Shown piece by piece: positions 52,384 to 62,374 of a DNA stretch of 64,000 bases. Numbering within the stretch: the stretch's first letter is position 1; each line of letters starts with the position of its first letter. Under the pieces are notes generated by a model. The model ran no database searches, was not told the DNA's origin, and worked only from the letters and a program-made list of their open reading frames with translations. The stretch is from Dothistroma septosporum (taxonomy: Eukaryota; Ascomycota; Dothideomycetes; Mycosphaerellales; Mycosphaerellaceae): positions 620,001-684,000 of the forward strand of contig NBZP02000005.1 of assembly GCA_002236755.2 (NCBI GenBank), written 5' to 3'. The translations under genes were made by a program, and so were the position numbers.

Positions 52384-54242
52384 ATGCCATCGCACCACAC
52401 AAAAACCACACTCTTCCTCAATGCTACGATCATCGATGGCTCTGGCTCAACAGCGCGCTACATCGGCAGCATCTCAATTTCAGACAGTAAGATTCTGAGC
52501 ATTCGCAGAACCTCCTACTACGAAGCAGAATTGCGCCAACAACGAGAAAATGGCACCCGCATCTTCGACTGCGAGGACGGCAAATGGACCATCTGCCCAG
52601 GATTCATAGACATGCACGCACACTCGGACCTATCCCTACTCCACACCCCTTCTCACGAGGCCAAGATCACACAAGGCGTCACGACGGAAGTTATAGGCCA
52701 GGATGGAATATCCTACTCTCCTGTCGATGATGCCGCAATGGTTAGAGTCAGGGAGCAGATTGCAGGCTGGAACGGCAACCCCTCCGATCAAGAGTATCCC
52801 GGGTTCTTCGACCGGTGGCGAACCGTCGGGGAGTACCTCAGCACCCTAGATAGTGAACGCATCGCCACGAACGCCGCATACCTCATCCCCCAAGGTAATC
52901 TCCGGATCCTTGTGAAAGGGTGGGATTCGAGTCCCGCTACGCCTACTGAGATCGAGGAGATGAAATTAATCCTGAGGTGCAGCTTGGAGGAAGGCGCAGT
53001 GGGAATGTCGAGCGGATTGACGTATGTGCCGGGAATGTTTGCGGACGATGCGGAGGTCAAGGAACTTTGTAAGATTGTGAGGGAATATGGTGGGTATTAT
53101 TGTCCGCATACGAGGAGCTATGGGAGGGGGGCATTGCAGTCGTATAGGGAGATGATTCAAGTCGCGAGGGAGACGGGCGTGAGATTGCATTTGACCCATG
53201 CCACAATGAACTACGAGGAGAATGCTGGTAGGTGATGCATGAAGCGTGCTTTACTTCAGGTTGGGCGCTGGCTGTTCACTCCGTCCTTTCGCCGGTCGCA
53301 GCTAATAGTCATGTTTCTATAGGCAGAGCGAACGAGCTCATTGGCATGATTGACGAAGCAATCGCAGAGGGCGTGGACATCACGCTAGATACCTATCCTT
53401 ATCTTCCCGGAAGCACAACGTTAGCAAGTACATTACCCAGCTGGGTAGCCAGTGCAGATGACAAACTCGCCGTCCTCAACGACCCCGAAAAGCTCGCAAG
53501 AATCAAACACCAAGCCCTCCACGAAGGCACAGACGGCTGCCATGGCGTCACCCTGCACTGGGACGTCCTCGAAATTGGCGGCGTCTCCAAACCAGAGTTC
53601 GCCTCAAAGTACGTCGGCAAGACTATAGCCCAAATCGCAAAAGAACAAGACCAAGATCCCTTCGATACGTACGTTCAAATACTCAAAGACGACGATTTCA
53701 ACTCCACCATTCTCTCTCATTGCGGCCACGAAGGGAACGTGAGGACCATAATGCGCCATCCCAAACATACCGGCGGCTCGGACGGGATTCTGACCTCGAC
53801 GAAACCGCACCCTAGAGGATGGGGAACATTCCCACGATATCTGGGGCACTATGCTCGTGATCTTCCAGCTGGCACCGCCCGGGATATATACCACGCAACC
53901 TCTAGCGATGCTTTCGACTCAGTCGAGCCGGAAACTATCTTCAAAGGCGGGTTAGAGGAGGCAGTGGCGCACGTTACATCAAGAGCGGCTGCTACTATAG
54001 GAGTGAAGGATCGTGGGATGGTGAAAGAGGGATTCTGGGCGGATCTTGTGCTTTTCAACAGCAACGAAATCAGGGACGCGGCAACGTTCGCGGAGCCGAA
54101 GCAGGCGGCGAGAGGCATCAGGGCAGTCATGGTGAATGGAACTCTTGCGGTGGACGAGGGAGTGCCGAACGGTGAGAGAGCGGGGAGGACGCTGCGGCTG
54201 AGGAAGTATGGGGATGGTATGGGTAAATGGGAGGTGAGGTGA
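52384..54242 (+). CDS. D-aminoacylase-like amidohydrolase
   Basis: Exons are 52384-53227 and 53323-54242 (1764 nt, 587 aa), with a 95-nt intron (GTAGGT...CTATAG) in phase. It begins with the small beta-sandwich (LFLNATIIDGSG). The metal-binding barrel follows: PGFIDMHAHSDLSLL (H-x-H), TTEVIGQDGISYSP, VGMSSGLTYVPGMFA, LHLTHATMN, SHCGHEGNVRTIMRHP, GGSDGILTSTKPHPRGWGTFPRYL (catalytic Asp region), and a C-terminal ADLVLFNSNEIRD. These are the marks of N-acyl-D-amino-acid deacylases (DAN family), Zn enzymes that release D-amino acids from their N-acyl derivatives. No signal peptide is seen, so it is probably cytosolic. Fungal members are poorly studied, so the substrate is inferred. Confidence 0.88.
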
Positions 54243-54656
54243 GTGTTGCGACCTCGAGGATTTCGATGCTACGGTCTATACCCAAGCACGAGCGCAGTGA
54301 ATCCTGATGGAGCAATGAAGAAATCGGTAGTGTCGACGAGGACAATTACGCTTGTTATCTCAATCTGCAGCGGCCTCTCTCGATATTATGGAGCCCAATG
54401 TAATTGTGGACTGCAGAGGCATTCATCGAGATCAGGAAGCGCGGTCAACCGAAGGAAGCGCATCCCAGCAATCATCACTCGGCTATTGGCCCCAATTTGA
54501 TTAAGCTCCATCAAAAATCAACGCCTGCCGCTCTCCACTCCAGCCACCCGAGCATACTTTCCATCTGTATCGATCCATGGGTCCAGGCACATCTTCCCGC
54601 GAAGAGGCCGAGATAGTTGCTTGTAGGTATATGTGCATCAACAATGCTACTTCCTA
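54243..54656. other. Spacer amidohydrolase / SDR
   Basis: 414 bp. No gene seen. Confidence 0.3.
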
Positions 54657-55865
54657 ATGGCATACCGCTCACCACGTACAGTCCTCGCCAACAACCCTAG
54701 ACTTCGTCTCCCCTCCACCACCGATCCGCCCAGCGAGACGAACCCGCCCACGCAGAAGACATGGTTGATCTTTGGTGCGACTGGACACATCGGTCGGTCG
54801 CTGTCGAAGGCGGCGTTGAGCCATGGTGACAAGGTCACGGCTGTAGGCAGGACGGGGGAGAACAGTATGCAGCAGATGCAGGGCTGGCATGAGAGATGTC
54901 TGGGACTGCTCTGTGATGTGAGAGTACGGCATACCGTGAAAGAGGTCATCGATCTGTGTATACAACAGTGGGGCAAGATTGATATCATTGTGAAGTAAGC
55001 GTAAGACGATGGTGTACTGCACAATCCAGAGGAGTCATTCACTGACAAGCGACACAGTTGCACTGGCTACGGCGTGATAGGCTCGTGCGAGGACCAAGAT
55101 GACTGCGACCTGCGCTCTCAATTCGAGACGAACTTCCTTGGTACGCTCAACATCATTCAACTATCCCTTCCACACCTCCGTGAGCAAGCTGCGGAACGAA
55201 ACGAAGATGAGAACGCGGGCCGCTACCTCATATTCTCGTCCACTTCCGGCGCCCTCGGAGTTCCCGGATTAGGTCCATACTGCGCGACCAAGTATGCTAC
55301 CGAGGGTCTGATCGAGAGCATGCTGTACGAGATTGATTCATTCGGAATCAAAGCGACCTTAGTAGAGCCTGGTCATATGCGTATCGACGAGCCCACAGGT
55401 CTGGACGACAAGGCACCAGATGGCACACCAAACGATGATAACGACGTCAAAATCAAAAAGTACGGCCACTTCCTCGTCAAGAAGCCCTCAGCACCCTATG
55501 ACACCCCGACGGCGCCCGCCGGCCACGCGAGGAGAATTGTACAATGGCTCTCAGACCGACAGCCGACCAGTGCGGTCAAGTCTGCGGAACTGGTATGGCA
55601 GCTTGGTCACTGTCGGTATCCGCCGCTACGGTTGCTGCTGGGGACATATGCGGTGGAGAGCGTGAGAGATCGACTGCGAAGCGTGATTGAGGAGATTGAG
55701 GATTGGAAGCATCTGCACTTTCCGATCGTGGATGAGAATGGGAAGGACAAGGAGGAGAAGGATGATCATGATGATGACTCCGATGCCAAAGGGGAGGATG
55801 ATGCCATGGATCTTGGGGAGGATGGAGTGGGAGAGGCTGATATCAAGGACGAGGATGAAGTTTGA
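54657..55865 (+). CDS. Short-chain dehydrogenase/reductase with acidic tail
   Basis: Exons are 54657-54994 and 55058-55865 (1146 nt, 381 aa). The 63-nt intron (GTAAGC...GACACAG) interrupts the codon for Asn in IIVN|CTGYG. After about 33 residues comes the cofactor motif WLIFGATGHIGRSLSKAAL (GxxGxxG), then CDVRV, the NAG-like NCTGYG, SSTSGALGVPGLGPYCATKYATEGL with the catalytic Ser and Tyr-x-x-x-Lys, and IKATLVEPGHMRI. Basic or neutral residues after the second strand (AVGRTGENS) slightly favour NADP. The last 45 residues are a low-complexity acidic tail (KDKEEKDDHDDDSDAKGEDD), unusual for an SDR. The substrate is unknown. Start at ATG 54657; the frame is open 8 codons upstream without ATG. 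Confidence 0.85.
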
Positions 55866-56090
55866 AGTCGGTCTCATGAGGACAAGATGGCAGCTGTAGG
55901 TTGGCGACAGGCATTTGATGCACATGTACCTAGAGAGTCACATCGAGTTTGTGTCGAATGTCGGGTGCCTCACGTGAAGAAGTCAAAACTGTGAGCCATG
56001 ACATGACCTGTTCGGCTGCACCTTCCGGAATACGCTCGAAGTGAAAGCCGACCGTAAGCGAACATCCACGTGTCGAGCGAGATGCTCGAC

Positions 56091-56117
56091 ACCCCTACCC
56101 CCACCCCCACCCCCACC
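56091..56117 (+). repeat. (ACCCCC)n-like simple repeat
   Basis: About 27 bp of A followed by four or five C, repeated, within the 307-bp spacer (55866-56172) before the hydratase-like gene. The rest of that spacer holds no gene. Confidence 0.8.
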
Positions 56118-56172
56118 GCACCAACAACGATATGTCTCCCGCATTTCTCGACTCTTGTGCTCTATTGGGATC

Positions 56173-57120
56173 ATGTCTTGGCCAAAGCTACCCGCGAAAG
56201 CCGCCTATCTTGCGCTGAAGAACCCGCAACGCCGCAATGCCTTGTCATTAGCTGTCCTGCGGGATCTCAAAGAACAACTGATCCAGTACAACACCTCTCC
56301 CCTCGATGGAAAGCTTCGACTACTGCCGCCGTTCAAGCCGGAGGTACTCAATGACTTGGAAGTGGCGACTTGCAACGATTCTCGGGCCACTATTCGCACC
56401 AGTCTCTGCTGGTTGACCGAGGCCAAGAAATGGTGCCAGCAACGCAAGGGCCTTCCGAATGTCATTGTACTGCGGAGTGAAGGACCTGTATTCTCATCTG
56501 GTCATGACCTAGCGGAACTGCGAAAGCTGTCACCCGGCGAGGTCAAGGAGACTTTCACCCTCTGTGCCGAAGTCATGCAGCTTATTCGAAGATCGCCTGC
56601 TCCGGTGGTGGGCGTAATTCAAGGCCTGGCCACAGCCGCTGGGGCTCAACTAGCTCTGTCAACGGATCTGCCCATCGCTGCCGCACATACTCATTTTCAA
56701 CTTCCTGGTGCTTCGATCGGACTGCCTTGCACTTCACCTGCCACGGCTGTGTCCCGACGCCTTGCTGCACCATTCACATACAGAATGCTGGCTTTGGCTG
56801 AGGCGCATCGCGCCGATCAGCTTCCAGGGGGAGCTGTAGAAGTCGTGGCTAATCAAGCCGCTCTTGAGGCAAGGACACTCGACATTGTGACAAAGCTCGC
56901 CGAGCAAAGCGCAGCGCAGCCACAAGCCTTCGGCAAGTGGGCGTTTTGGACGCAATTTGGGATCAGTGGCTCCACTTCTGCTGGCGGAAGTGGTGGCGAT
57001 GGCTATGAAGATGCTGTAGAGTGGGCTGGGAGAGTCATGGCACTTCATGCGAAGTCTGATGATGCACAAGAAGGGATCGCATCTTTCTTCGAGAAACGAG
57101 AACCGGAATGGAAGACGTGA
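56173..57120 (+). CDS. Enoyl-CoA hydratase/isomerase-family protein (ECHDC3-like)
   Basis: A single exon. ATG 56173 gives MSWPKLPAKAAYLALKNPQRRNALS, 315 aa. The frame is open for 44 more codons upstream with no ATG, and it has a presequence-like end (HQQRYVSRISRLLCSIGI), so a further 5' exon supplying a mitochondrial signal is possible. Crotonase marks are AYLALKNPQRRNALSLAVL, LRSEGPVFSSGHDLAEL (first oxyanion-hole segment), PVVGVIQGLATAAGAQLALSTDLPIAA (second segment), and FQLPGASIGLPCTSPATAVSRRL. The usual catalytic Glu pair of hydratases is not evident (A-A-G-A-Q at the place of A-x-G-G-G), as in ECHDC3. The reaction is therefore uncertain. Convergent with the GMC gene, 55 bp apart. Confidence 0.85.
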   Translation: MSWPKLPAKAAYLALKNPQRRNALSLAVLRDLKEQLIQYNTSPLDGKLRLLPPFKPEVLNDLEVATCNDSRATIRTSLCWLTEAKKWCQQRKGLPNVIVLRSEGPVFSSGHDLAELRKLSPGEVKETFTLCAEVMQLIRRSPAPVVGVIQGLATAAGAQLALSTDLPIAAAHTHFQLPGASIGLPCTSPATAVSRRLAAPFTYRMLALAEAHRADQLPGGAVEVVANQAALEARTLDIVTKLAEQSAAQPQAFGKWAFWTQFGISGSTSAGGSGGDGYEDAVEWAGRVMALHAKSDDAQEGIASFFEKREPEWKT

Positions 57121-57175
57121 CACGACTTTGAAGTGATGTCGCTGCCTATGCTACTTGTCGTACATCGCTTGCGAG

Positions 57176-58825
57176 TCACAATCTGGATAGAATGATGTCT
57201 GCCATCTTCTCGGCTACGGCATACACTGTAGCTTGGATGGTCGCGGCCACTGGAGCAGGAAGCACACTAGCATCGCATACTCGAAGGCCCTGAACTCCTT
57301 TTACGCACAGCTCAGCGTCTACCACTTTGCCGATCGCAGTCGTACCTGCGCCGTGTTGGATACTCATAGCACAACCTTTGACACGCTCATCGATTTCCTC
57401 GTCGCTCGACATCGCACTGATGGGCCTTCTCCCCACCGGAGGCCTTTCGCCGATAATGACAGACTTCAAGCTTGGCGCCTCGATCAGGGAGAGCGTCTTC
57501 CGTGTCGCCGCTCTCATCACGTACTTGTCGTGATGGGTGGAAGCATAGCATGGGTCGATCAGTGGCAGATCGTTTGGATTGGTGGAGCGCAGAGTAATCG
57601 TCCCTCGCGCGGTTGGCTGGAAGTTCATGACACCCACGGAGACGTGCTCGCCGTCCATGCCCACATCATATCCTTCGCCCAGGGATATCGGCATGTAGAC
57701 TAACATGACGCAATGGTGCGCGCGGGCTCCCAGAAGATGGTGTTCATTGTCAGATTCCGTGGCCCCCTTTGCGTCTTGCTGCAGAGCAACTTGAAGCTGA
57801 TCGTGTGGGAACTTGTCAATGGTCATCCAGTTACATGCCGAGCCTTCCAGATTCCGTGGACTGGACATGAACTTGGCGTTGCCAACAGCAAGACCCTCTT
57901 CCGCTGCTTTAGGGTCGAGCTTGCAGCAGAGGAACACGCCAAGGTGATCCCATAGGTTGTTGCCGACATCTGGAGATTCCACCACTGTCTTGATGCCTAG
58001 CTGGCTGAGCCTCGCCGAGGGGCCAATGCCCGAGAGCATCAGTACTTGAGGCGTCCGATACGCACCACAGCTGAGGATCACCTCTCTCTTGGCTTTGAGC
58101 TTCCGACCATCAGTCAATTCAATGCCCTTCGCTACAGGATCTTGTTCAGAATCGGAGCTCAGCAAAATCCGCTTGATGGTGGCATTTGTAACAAGACCGA
58201 CGCCGCTGAGATCATAGACCAAACCTGAAGGCTGTCGAGTGGGCGACCAGTTCTCCACGTATGGACTGATCCCAAGTGGTGATCCGCCATTTGCATCTTT
58301 GATCTCACGCAACCCTAAATGCTTCAAACCCTCCAAGACTGGTTCCCGCAGTGGATATTGTCGTCCGGTAAAGCTTTTCATCGGCCCGTCGAACCCATGC
58401 TGCGCCCGCTCACCTCCCGGATCGTAATGCGTTTCGCATCGCTTGAAGTATGGCAGCAACCCTTCGTAGCCCCATTGATTGTCGCCGATCAGGCTAGCCC
58501 AGTAGTCATAATCCTTACGATCGCCGCGCATCCAGAGGCCGTAGTTGACTGCGCTCGAACCGGAGACGACATTACCGGCATGGAGCTCGATACGACGATT
58601 GTTCAGGTGCGACTGAGGCTCTGTTGGGTATATCGAATCGAGACCAACGTCTTTAAGCTGCGAGACTCCAAGGGGACTCAGTACCAGTGGATGTTTGCGT
58701 TCGTCCGGACCGCGCTCAATGATTGCTATTGAGAAATCTGGCCGTGCTTGCTTCAGGTGAGAGGCGATAACACAACCAGCTGTTCCTCCAGCGATAATGT
58801 AATCGTAAGCCTGCTGGGACGCCAT
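57176..58825 (-). CDS. GMC oxidoreductase with PTS1 tail and altered motifs
   Basis: A single exon of 549 aa from ATG 58825 (MASQQAYDYIIAGG). GMC signatures are present: HAGNVVSGSSAVNYGLWMRG, REVILSCGAYRTPQVLMLSGIGP, and MNFQPTARGTITL in the substrate domain. Three points are unusual. The FAD loop reads YDYII-AGGTAGC, one residue shorter than the usual YDYIIxGxGTAGC, so the first Gly of GxGxxG is Ala. The first catalytic His is kept (SIQHGAGTTAIG), but the region that normally carries the second catalytic residue reads VAATIQATVYAVAEK, with Thr where His or Asn is expected. The C-terminus is Ser-Arg-Leu, a canonical peroxisomal PTS1. It may be a peroxisomal oxidase with changed chemistry or a partly degraded enzyme. 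The frame is otherwise intact. The frame is open upstream to 58927, but MASQQ gives the standard start. Confidence 0.85.
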   Translation of the reverse strand: MASQQAYDYIIAGGTAGCVIASHLKQARPDFSIAIIERGPDERKHPLVLSPLGVSQLKDVGLDSIYPTEPQSHLNNRRIELHAGNVVSGSSAVNYGLWMRGDRKDYDYWASLIGDNQWGYEGLLPYFKRCETHYDPGGERAQHGFDGPMKSFTGRQYPLREPVLEGLKHLGLREIKDANGGSPLGISPYVENWSPTRQPSGLVYDLSGVGLVTNATIKRILLSSDSEQDPVAKGIELTDGRKLKAKREVILSCGAYRTPQVLMLSGIGPSARLSQLGIKTVVESPDVGNNLWDHLGVFLCCKLDPKAAEEGLAVGNAKFMSSPRNLEGSACNWMTIDKFPHDQLQVALQQDAKGATESDNEHHLLGARAHHCVMLVYMPISLGEGYDVGMDGEHVSVGVMNFQPTARGTITLRSTNPNDLPLIDPCYASTHHDKYVMRAATRKTLSLIEAPSLKSVIIGERPPVGRRPISAMSSDEEIDERVKGCAMSIQHGAGTTAIGKVVDAELCVKGVQGLRVCDASVLPAPVAATIQATVYAVAEKMADIILSRL

Positions 58826-59646
58826 GTTGTCGACGTTAGGAGTTTCAGCGAGGGATGTGTTCCATATAAGCTGTCGATAATCGTCGCCTTCAGCTCCAAT
58901 CCTTCCATCAGCCCTCCACACGAACAATCCCGAGCAGCTTACTCAGCACTTCAGCTTGTCGATCACGGACGGCGCTGAACATGATGTAGACTTTCTGCTA
59001 CAGGTGGGTTGAGTGCATTCAGATTTGAAAACGATGGTCGTGTTTGCTACACAGGTGCGTCTAGAAGGCGTTGGTCATCCCACCTTCGACGACAAACCTC
59101 TGAGTCTTACACTGCATAGATCCCCGTTTCATGTCGAGCGGATTTCTGCAGGAGGGTCTGGTCCACAATTGCGTCCACGTGGCGTCGTACATTTGCATGG
59201 CTCGTGCGGAAGAGGGCGAGGATAATCGCGGCTTGTGGAGAACAGAACTTCCTCGCGAGCTGGAACACCGATCCGCATCCCTACAAGCGACATGCGCGAG
59301 CATCAGCTGCGTCACTCTGCAACATCGATCGCGTCACTACCTACGTGAGCATTCCATGCACAGCGTGGCCACTCTGTTGGTCGGTTCTAACACTTCTTCA
59401 GCGATCATGTCGAAGCCGACCAAAGCCTCAGCCACTGTAGCTACCAAGGTCTTCGCCATACCGGAACTCCTCGATCACATTAAACTCATCAAGTCACTCG
59501 GGCGTCTAGTCGGTGGTTGTTTGACTGGTGGGAATCAATACGTCGTTCAGGGGGCACTATGGTAACGACATGTCGATACAGATAGCAGTGCTATGCGTCC
59601 CAGCTTCTGCCAGCTTGTAGCCACGCATCCCACGAGAGAGCATTCG
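58826..59646. other. Spacer containing an F-box-like relic
   Basis: About 820 bp. The left part is the GMC promoter. The only coding-like content is the relic listed at 59407-59565. Confidence 0.3.
59407..59565 (+). pseudogene. Truncated F-box-like fragment
   Basis: From ATG 59407 the peptide MSKPTKASATVATKVFAIP ELLDHIKLI matches the start of dothideomycete F-box-like proteins (A-T-K-V-F-x-I-P-E-L-L-E-x-I). After 53 codons it runs into a stop, without the usual xRVxRTF part. It resembles the N-terminal block of the gene at 5936 (EKVFVVTELAEMI). Probably a decayed remnant; a short peptide gene cannot be excluded. Confidence 0.45.
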
Positions 59647-60487
59647 TCATGGAGCGATCAAGGAAGGGCAGACTCTGTTCCCATGAAGGAGGATTAGCAA
59701 AGAACAAGCTATGAAGAACAAGTGGATGACGGTCTTGGTAGGACTTGCCTTACCCATATTTGCTCTGAAGGTTGGGTCCGTCACCGTCTGCAATTTGAAT
59801 GCAACCGCATCGTCGCCCTTGCCCGTCTTCCATCCATTCTTGAATCCATTGTTCAGCAAACAGACGTTCTGCTCACAGTTCTTGTCGTTCTTCGCGGCTT
59901 GGTTCCATGCAGCAGCGTAAGCGAGCACCATGGCAGGGGAGCGGTCCTGGCCGACAACACAGTAGACGACGACGTATTTAGCTTTGAGCAAGTCCGAGTA
60001 ACCTCCGGGGTTCTTTTCTTTGAATTTCTTGAGCGCTGCTTCAGCCTCCCCGCCTCCCAGCATGGGGATATGTTTGGCTCTCTTCATGGCACCATTACTC
60101 GCTTTCATGGTCAACAGCTCTACGTTGATCTGTCAACAGCAGCAATATATCATATGGCGTGAGGGCCGTACCGAAGGGTGCTCCACGACAATCGATGAAT
60201 TCGATAGGACCGACGGTGTTTGTGCTCTTCAAGTAGCTGGCGACCCGGGTCCCACGAACTGAATACAGGTTTACGCCTTTCAAGCTCGTCACATATTGGC
60301 CTGTGCGCGGTTCGGAGGTGGGTGGCAGACTGTGTGACTCTCCAAGCGTACCGTCCGAGGTAACGTACTTTGCATCGACCAGATCTCGGTCAAGATAGAT
60401 CTGGGCCACGGGAGTCGGATTCGCGGCTGTGCCTTTGCTGGCAATGTTGGAGGCATTGGGATGAAGTTGAGGAATTGCTTGTGCCAT
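59647..60487 (-). CDS. Rhodanese/Cdc25-like protein with a Cys-X5-Arg loop
   Basis: Exons are 60172-60487 and 59647-60119 (789 nt, 262 aa). The 52-nt intron (GTACGG...CAACGTAG) keeps the frame only if the second acceptor is used; the first one (TTGACAG) leads to an early stop. After a 90-residue N-terminal part come IEFIDCRGAPFG and AKHIPM, reminiscent of the rhodanese D-x-R and G-H-I-P marks. Then follows KYVVVYCVVGQDRSPAMVLAYAAAW, where C-V-V-G-Q-D-R is the Cys-X5-Arg phosphate-binding loop of Cdc25/rhodanese and dual-specificity phosphatases. It may be a phosphatase, arsenate reductase or sulfurtransferase. The 3' end contains a 45-nt in-frame GTAAGG...CATAG segment that may be a second intron; if retained, it adds a hydrophobic stretch. 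Family assignment is moderate. Confidence 0.6.
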
Positions 60488-61242
60488 GTCTATGCTGTCG
60501 AGGGCTGTACAGGGTTGATCTGTTCAACGAGACTCTATGAATGGAGCCGGTGAGCTTCTCAACCTTTTATCCATTCATACTCGGAATACTTGATACTCAG
60601 AGACGCATCCAGAGGTAGAGGGAGCCGACGTCTGATCACCACCTAGGACAGCATTCGGCGGCCCCGAGTCCAGATTTGGCGGCGCACAAGAGATGCACTT
60701 GACTTACATCAGAATGGGATAGTGACTGTGATGTGTTGGCCAGCAGCGCTTCGGCCACTTCGCAAGGCATGAAAGACTCTGACAATGGCTGGCTGTATGC
60801 AACGGTCCAGGGTGTGTCTTCAGCGTGATCTGCATCGAGACTTGGAGGTGTACTTGCAGTGGCTGGCTGTATGTAACGCTTGAATGTGTAATCCAAACCG
60901 CTTGTATCGAGGCTTGGGACGGATCGTGCAGTGGCTGGCGGTATGCAGCGCTTCGGCGCGAAGGCGGAGCAAGGCTAGTGGAAACCTGCATAGGCACAGG
61001 AGCTCCGTGAGTTCCAGCTCCACATGATCATGAGACTTCGTGAACGAGACCGACACTTGGGCCAGCTCGACAGCTATCACAATGCAGCCACGCGGATTCG
61101 AAGCGAGCCCGCAAGCTGCAAGCCAGCCCATTACATCCACGGAACGCACGATGCATGGTGCAGTAGATTTAACATTCTTCAGGCAGCCATTGACCTCGTA
61201 GGTTGTACGCTTTCACCTCCAACAACACTACAATTGGCAAAG
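60488..61242. other. Spacer with degenerate minisatellite
   Basis: 755 bp upstream of both the rhodanese-like gene and the lectin gene (divergent). It holds the repeat at 60786-60960. Minus-strand frames through the repeat give apparent repeated peptides, but there is no start or splice support. Confidence 0.35.
60786..60960. repeat. Degenerate tandem repeat, period 72-74 bp
   Basis: The core TGGCTGGCTGTATGCAACG starts at 60786, returns as TGGCTGGCTGTATGTAACG at 60860 and as TGGCTGGCGGTATGCAGCG at 60932. Between cores, CTGCATCGAGACTTGGAGG matches CTTGTATCGAGGCTTGGGA. There are two full units and a partial third. The unequal period breaks the reading frame, which speaks against coding repeats. 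Confidence 0.7.
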
Positions 61243-61907
61243 ATGGACGCTCAGAGAGAATTCATGCTGCCGCAGCTCTGGCACGGTAGAACAGTGCAAT
61301 TCACCAGCCTCGCCTCTGACAATTGCCTCGATCTTTTTACAGGTGCGCGCTCACCAGAGTCTTCCGTTGTGCAACACTCAAGATCATCACACAGGCAGCG
61401 CCGATGCAGGAACCCGCGTTTGCAGCCATTCCCGGAACGGCTCAGGAGCGCAACAATGGAGACTGTTCAAGACTGATCTCGAGTCAGTCTGGTCGGCCTG
61501 GGCGATCCAGAATGTTGCTTCAGGAACCTGGCTAGACCTGGCCGGTGGGATGGCTGCCGACTGTACGAAAATTCAAGGATACCCGAGCTCGTTGGAAGCG
61601 GCGTGTCGAAACCAGAATCAGCAATGGCACTTGACGACAGAATACCTTGAGGCATCGCCGGTAGTACGGTGAGTCGGCCAGCGCGACTTGTACAGCAGCA
61701 GCGCTGACAGAGTCGCCCCCCAGTTTCGCCAACAAAGGAGCATTCACGTATGTGGACGTCATTGGGGGAGAGCGCCACGATGGGTCAGACAGCCTGAATG
61801 CCACATCTCCAGTGTTCGAGACTGACATTGCAATCAGAGCTACGGTAGCGGGCTATCACCGAGGGGACCATAACAGAAATCAACTATGGAAGATGTGCGA
61901 AGTCTGA
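61243..61907 (+). CDS. Ricin-B-type (beta-trefoil) lectin
   Basis: Exons are 61243-61342, 61395-61668 and 61724-61907 (558 nt, 185 aa), all in phase. Introns are 52 and 55 nt. The protein is one beta-trefoil: subdomain marks are VQFTSLASDNCLDLFTG, then QQWRLF, WAIQNVASGTWLDLAGG, then NQQWHLTTE, and FANKGAFTYVDVIGG, ending in NQLWKMCEV. The three Q-x-W-like triplets (QQW, QQW, QLW) are the signature of ricin-B lectin folds. No signal peptide or enzyme domain is fused, so it is a free cytosolic or unconventionally secreted lectin. Such fungal lectins bind galactose-type glycans and some act in defence against nematodes or insects. The ligand here is unknown. The next plus-strand gene encodes a helical orphan. 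Confidence 0.8.
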
Positions 61908-62374
61908 TGGTCGTCGAAGGGCTTAATCCCCCGGGCTCTTGAGTTGTAGTAGATTGCACGCCCCAAGACGCGGCTGGTTGACACATTGGGCCCAGAGTGC
62001 TGGCTGCAGCTCGTTCTCAATCATCCGATGGTGGATATGCAAAGAATCTGAAATCCTCCAAATGTGGGCTGTGGTGGCGCTTCCAGACCCCACGACGCAC
62101 AGACATTCCCCTCTTTCACGTGGGGGCCACGTGGTGTCCGAACTCAGGTCGGGGTCTCCGACATATGTCTTCCGTCAACTGTACATGTACAGTAGTCCGG
62201 CGCCGTGGCGTGGACGTTCATGCAGCGTGTTCACATGCTTGTCACCTTGACACTATGTCAGCCTTCGCATCCAGTACCTGCGAGCGGTCGCATTCAACCA
62301 CAGACCCTCCTTGAAGCGCCGATCAACACGATTTCCCAGGTTCACCATCAGGTCCATGTGCCGTACTATGCACA
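61908..62374. other. Spacer between lectin and helical orphan
   Basis: 467 bp, no gene seen. The lectin 3' UTR and the promoter of the next gene should lie here. Confidence 0.3.

Noticed and set aside
52915..52945. GGGATTCGAGTCCC, similar to a tRNA T-arm
   Set aside because: It lies inside the amidohydrolase coding sequence and lacks the rest of a tRNA.
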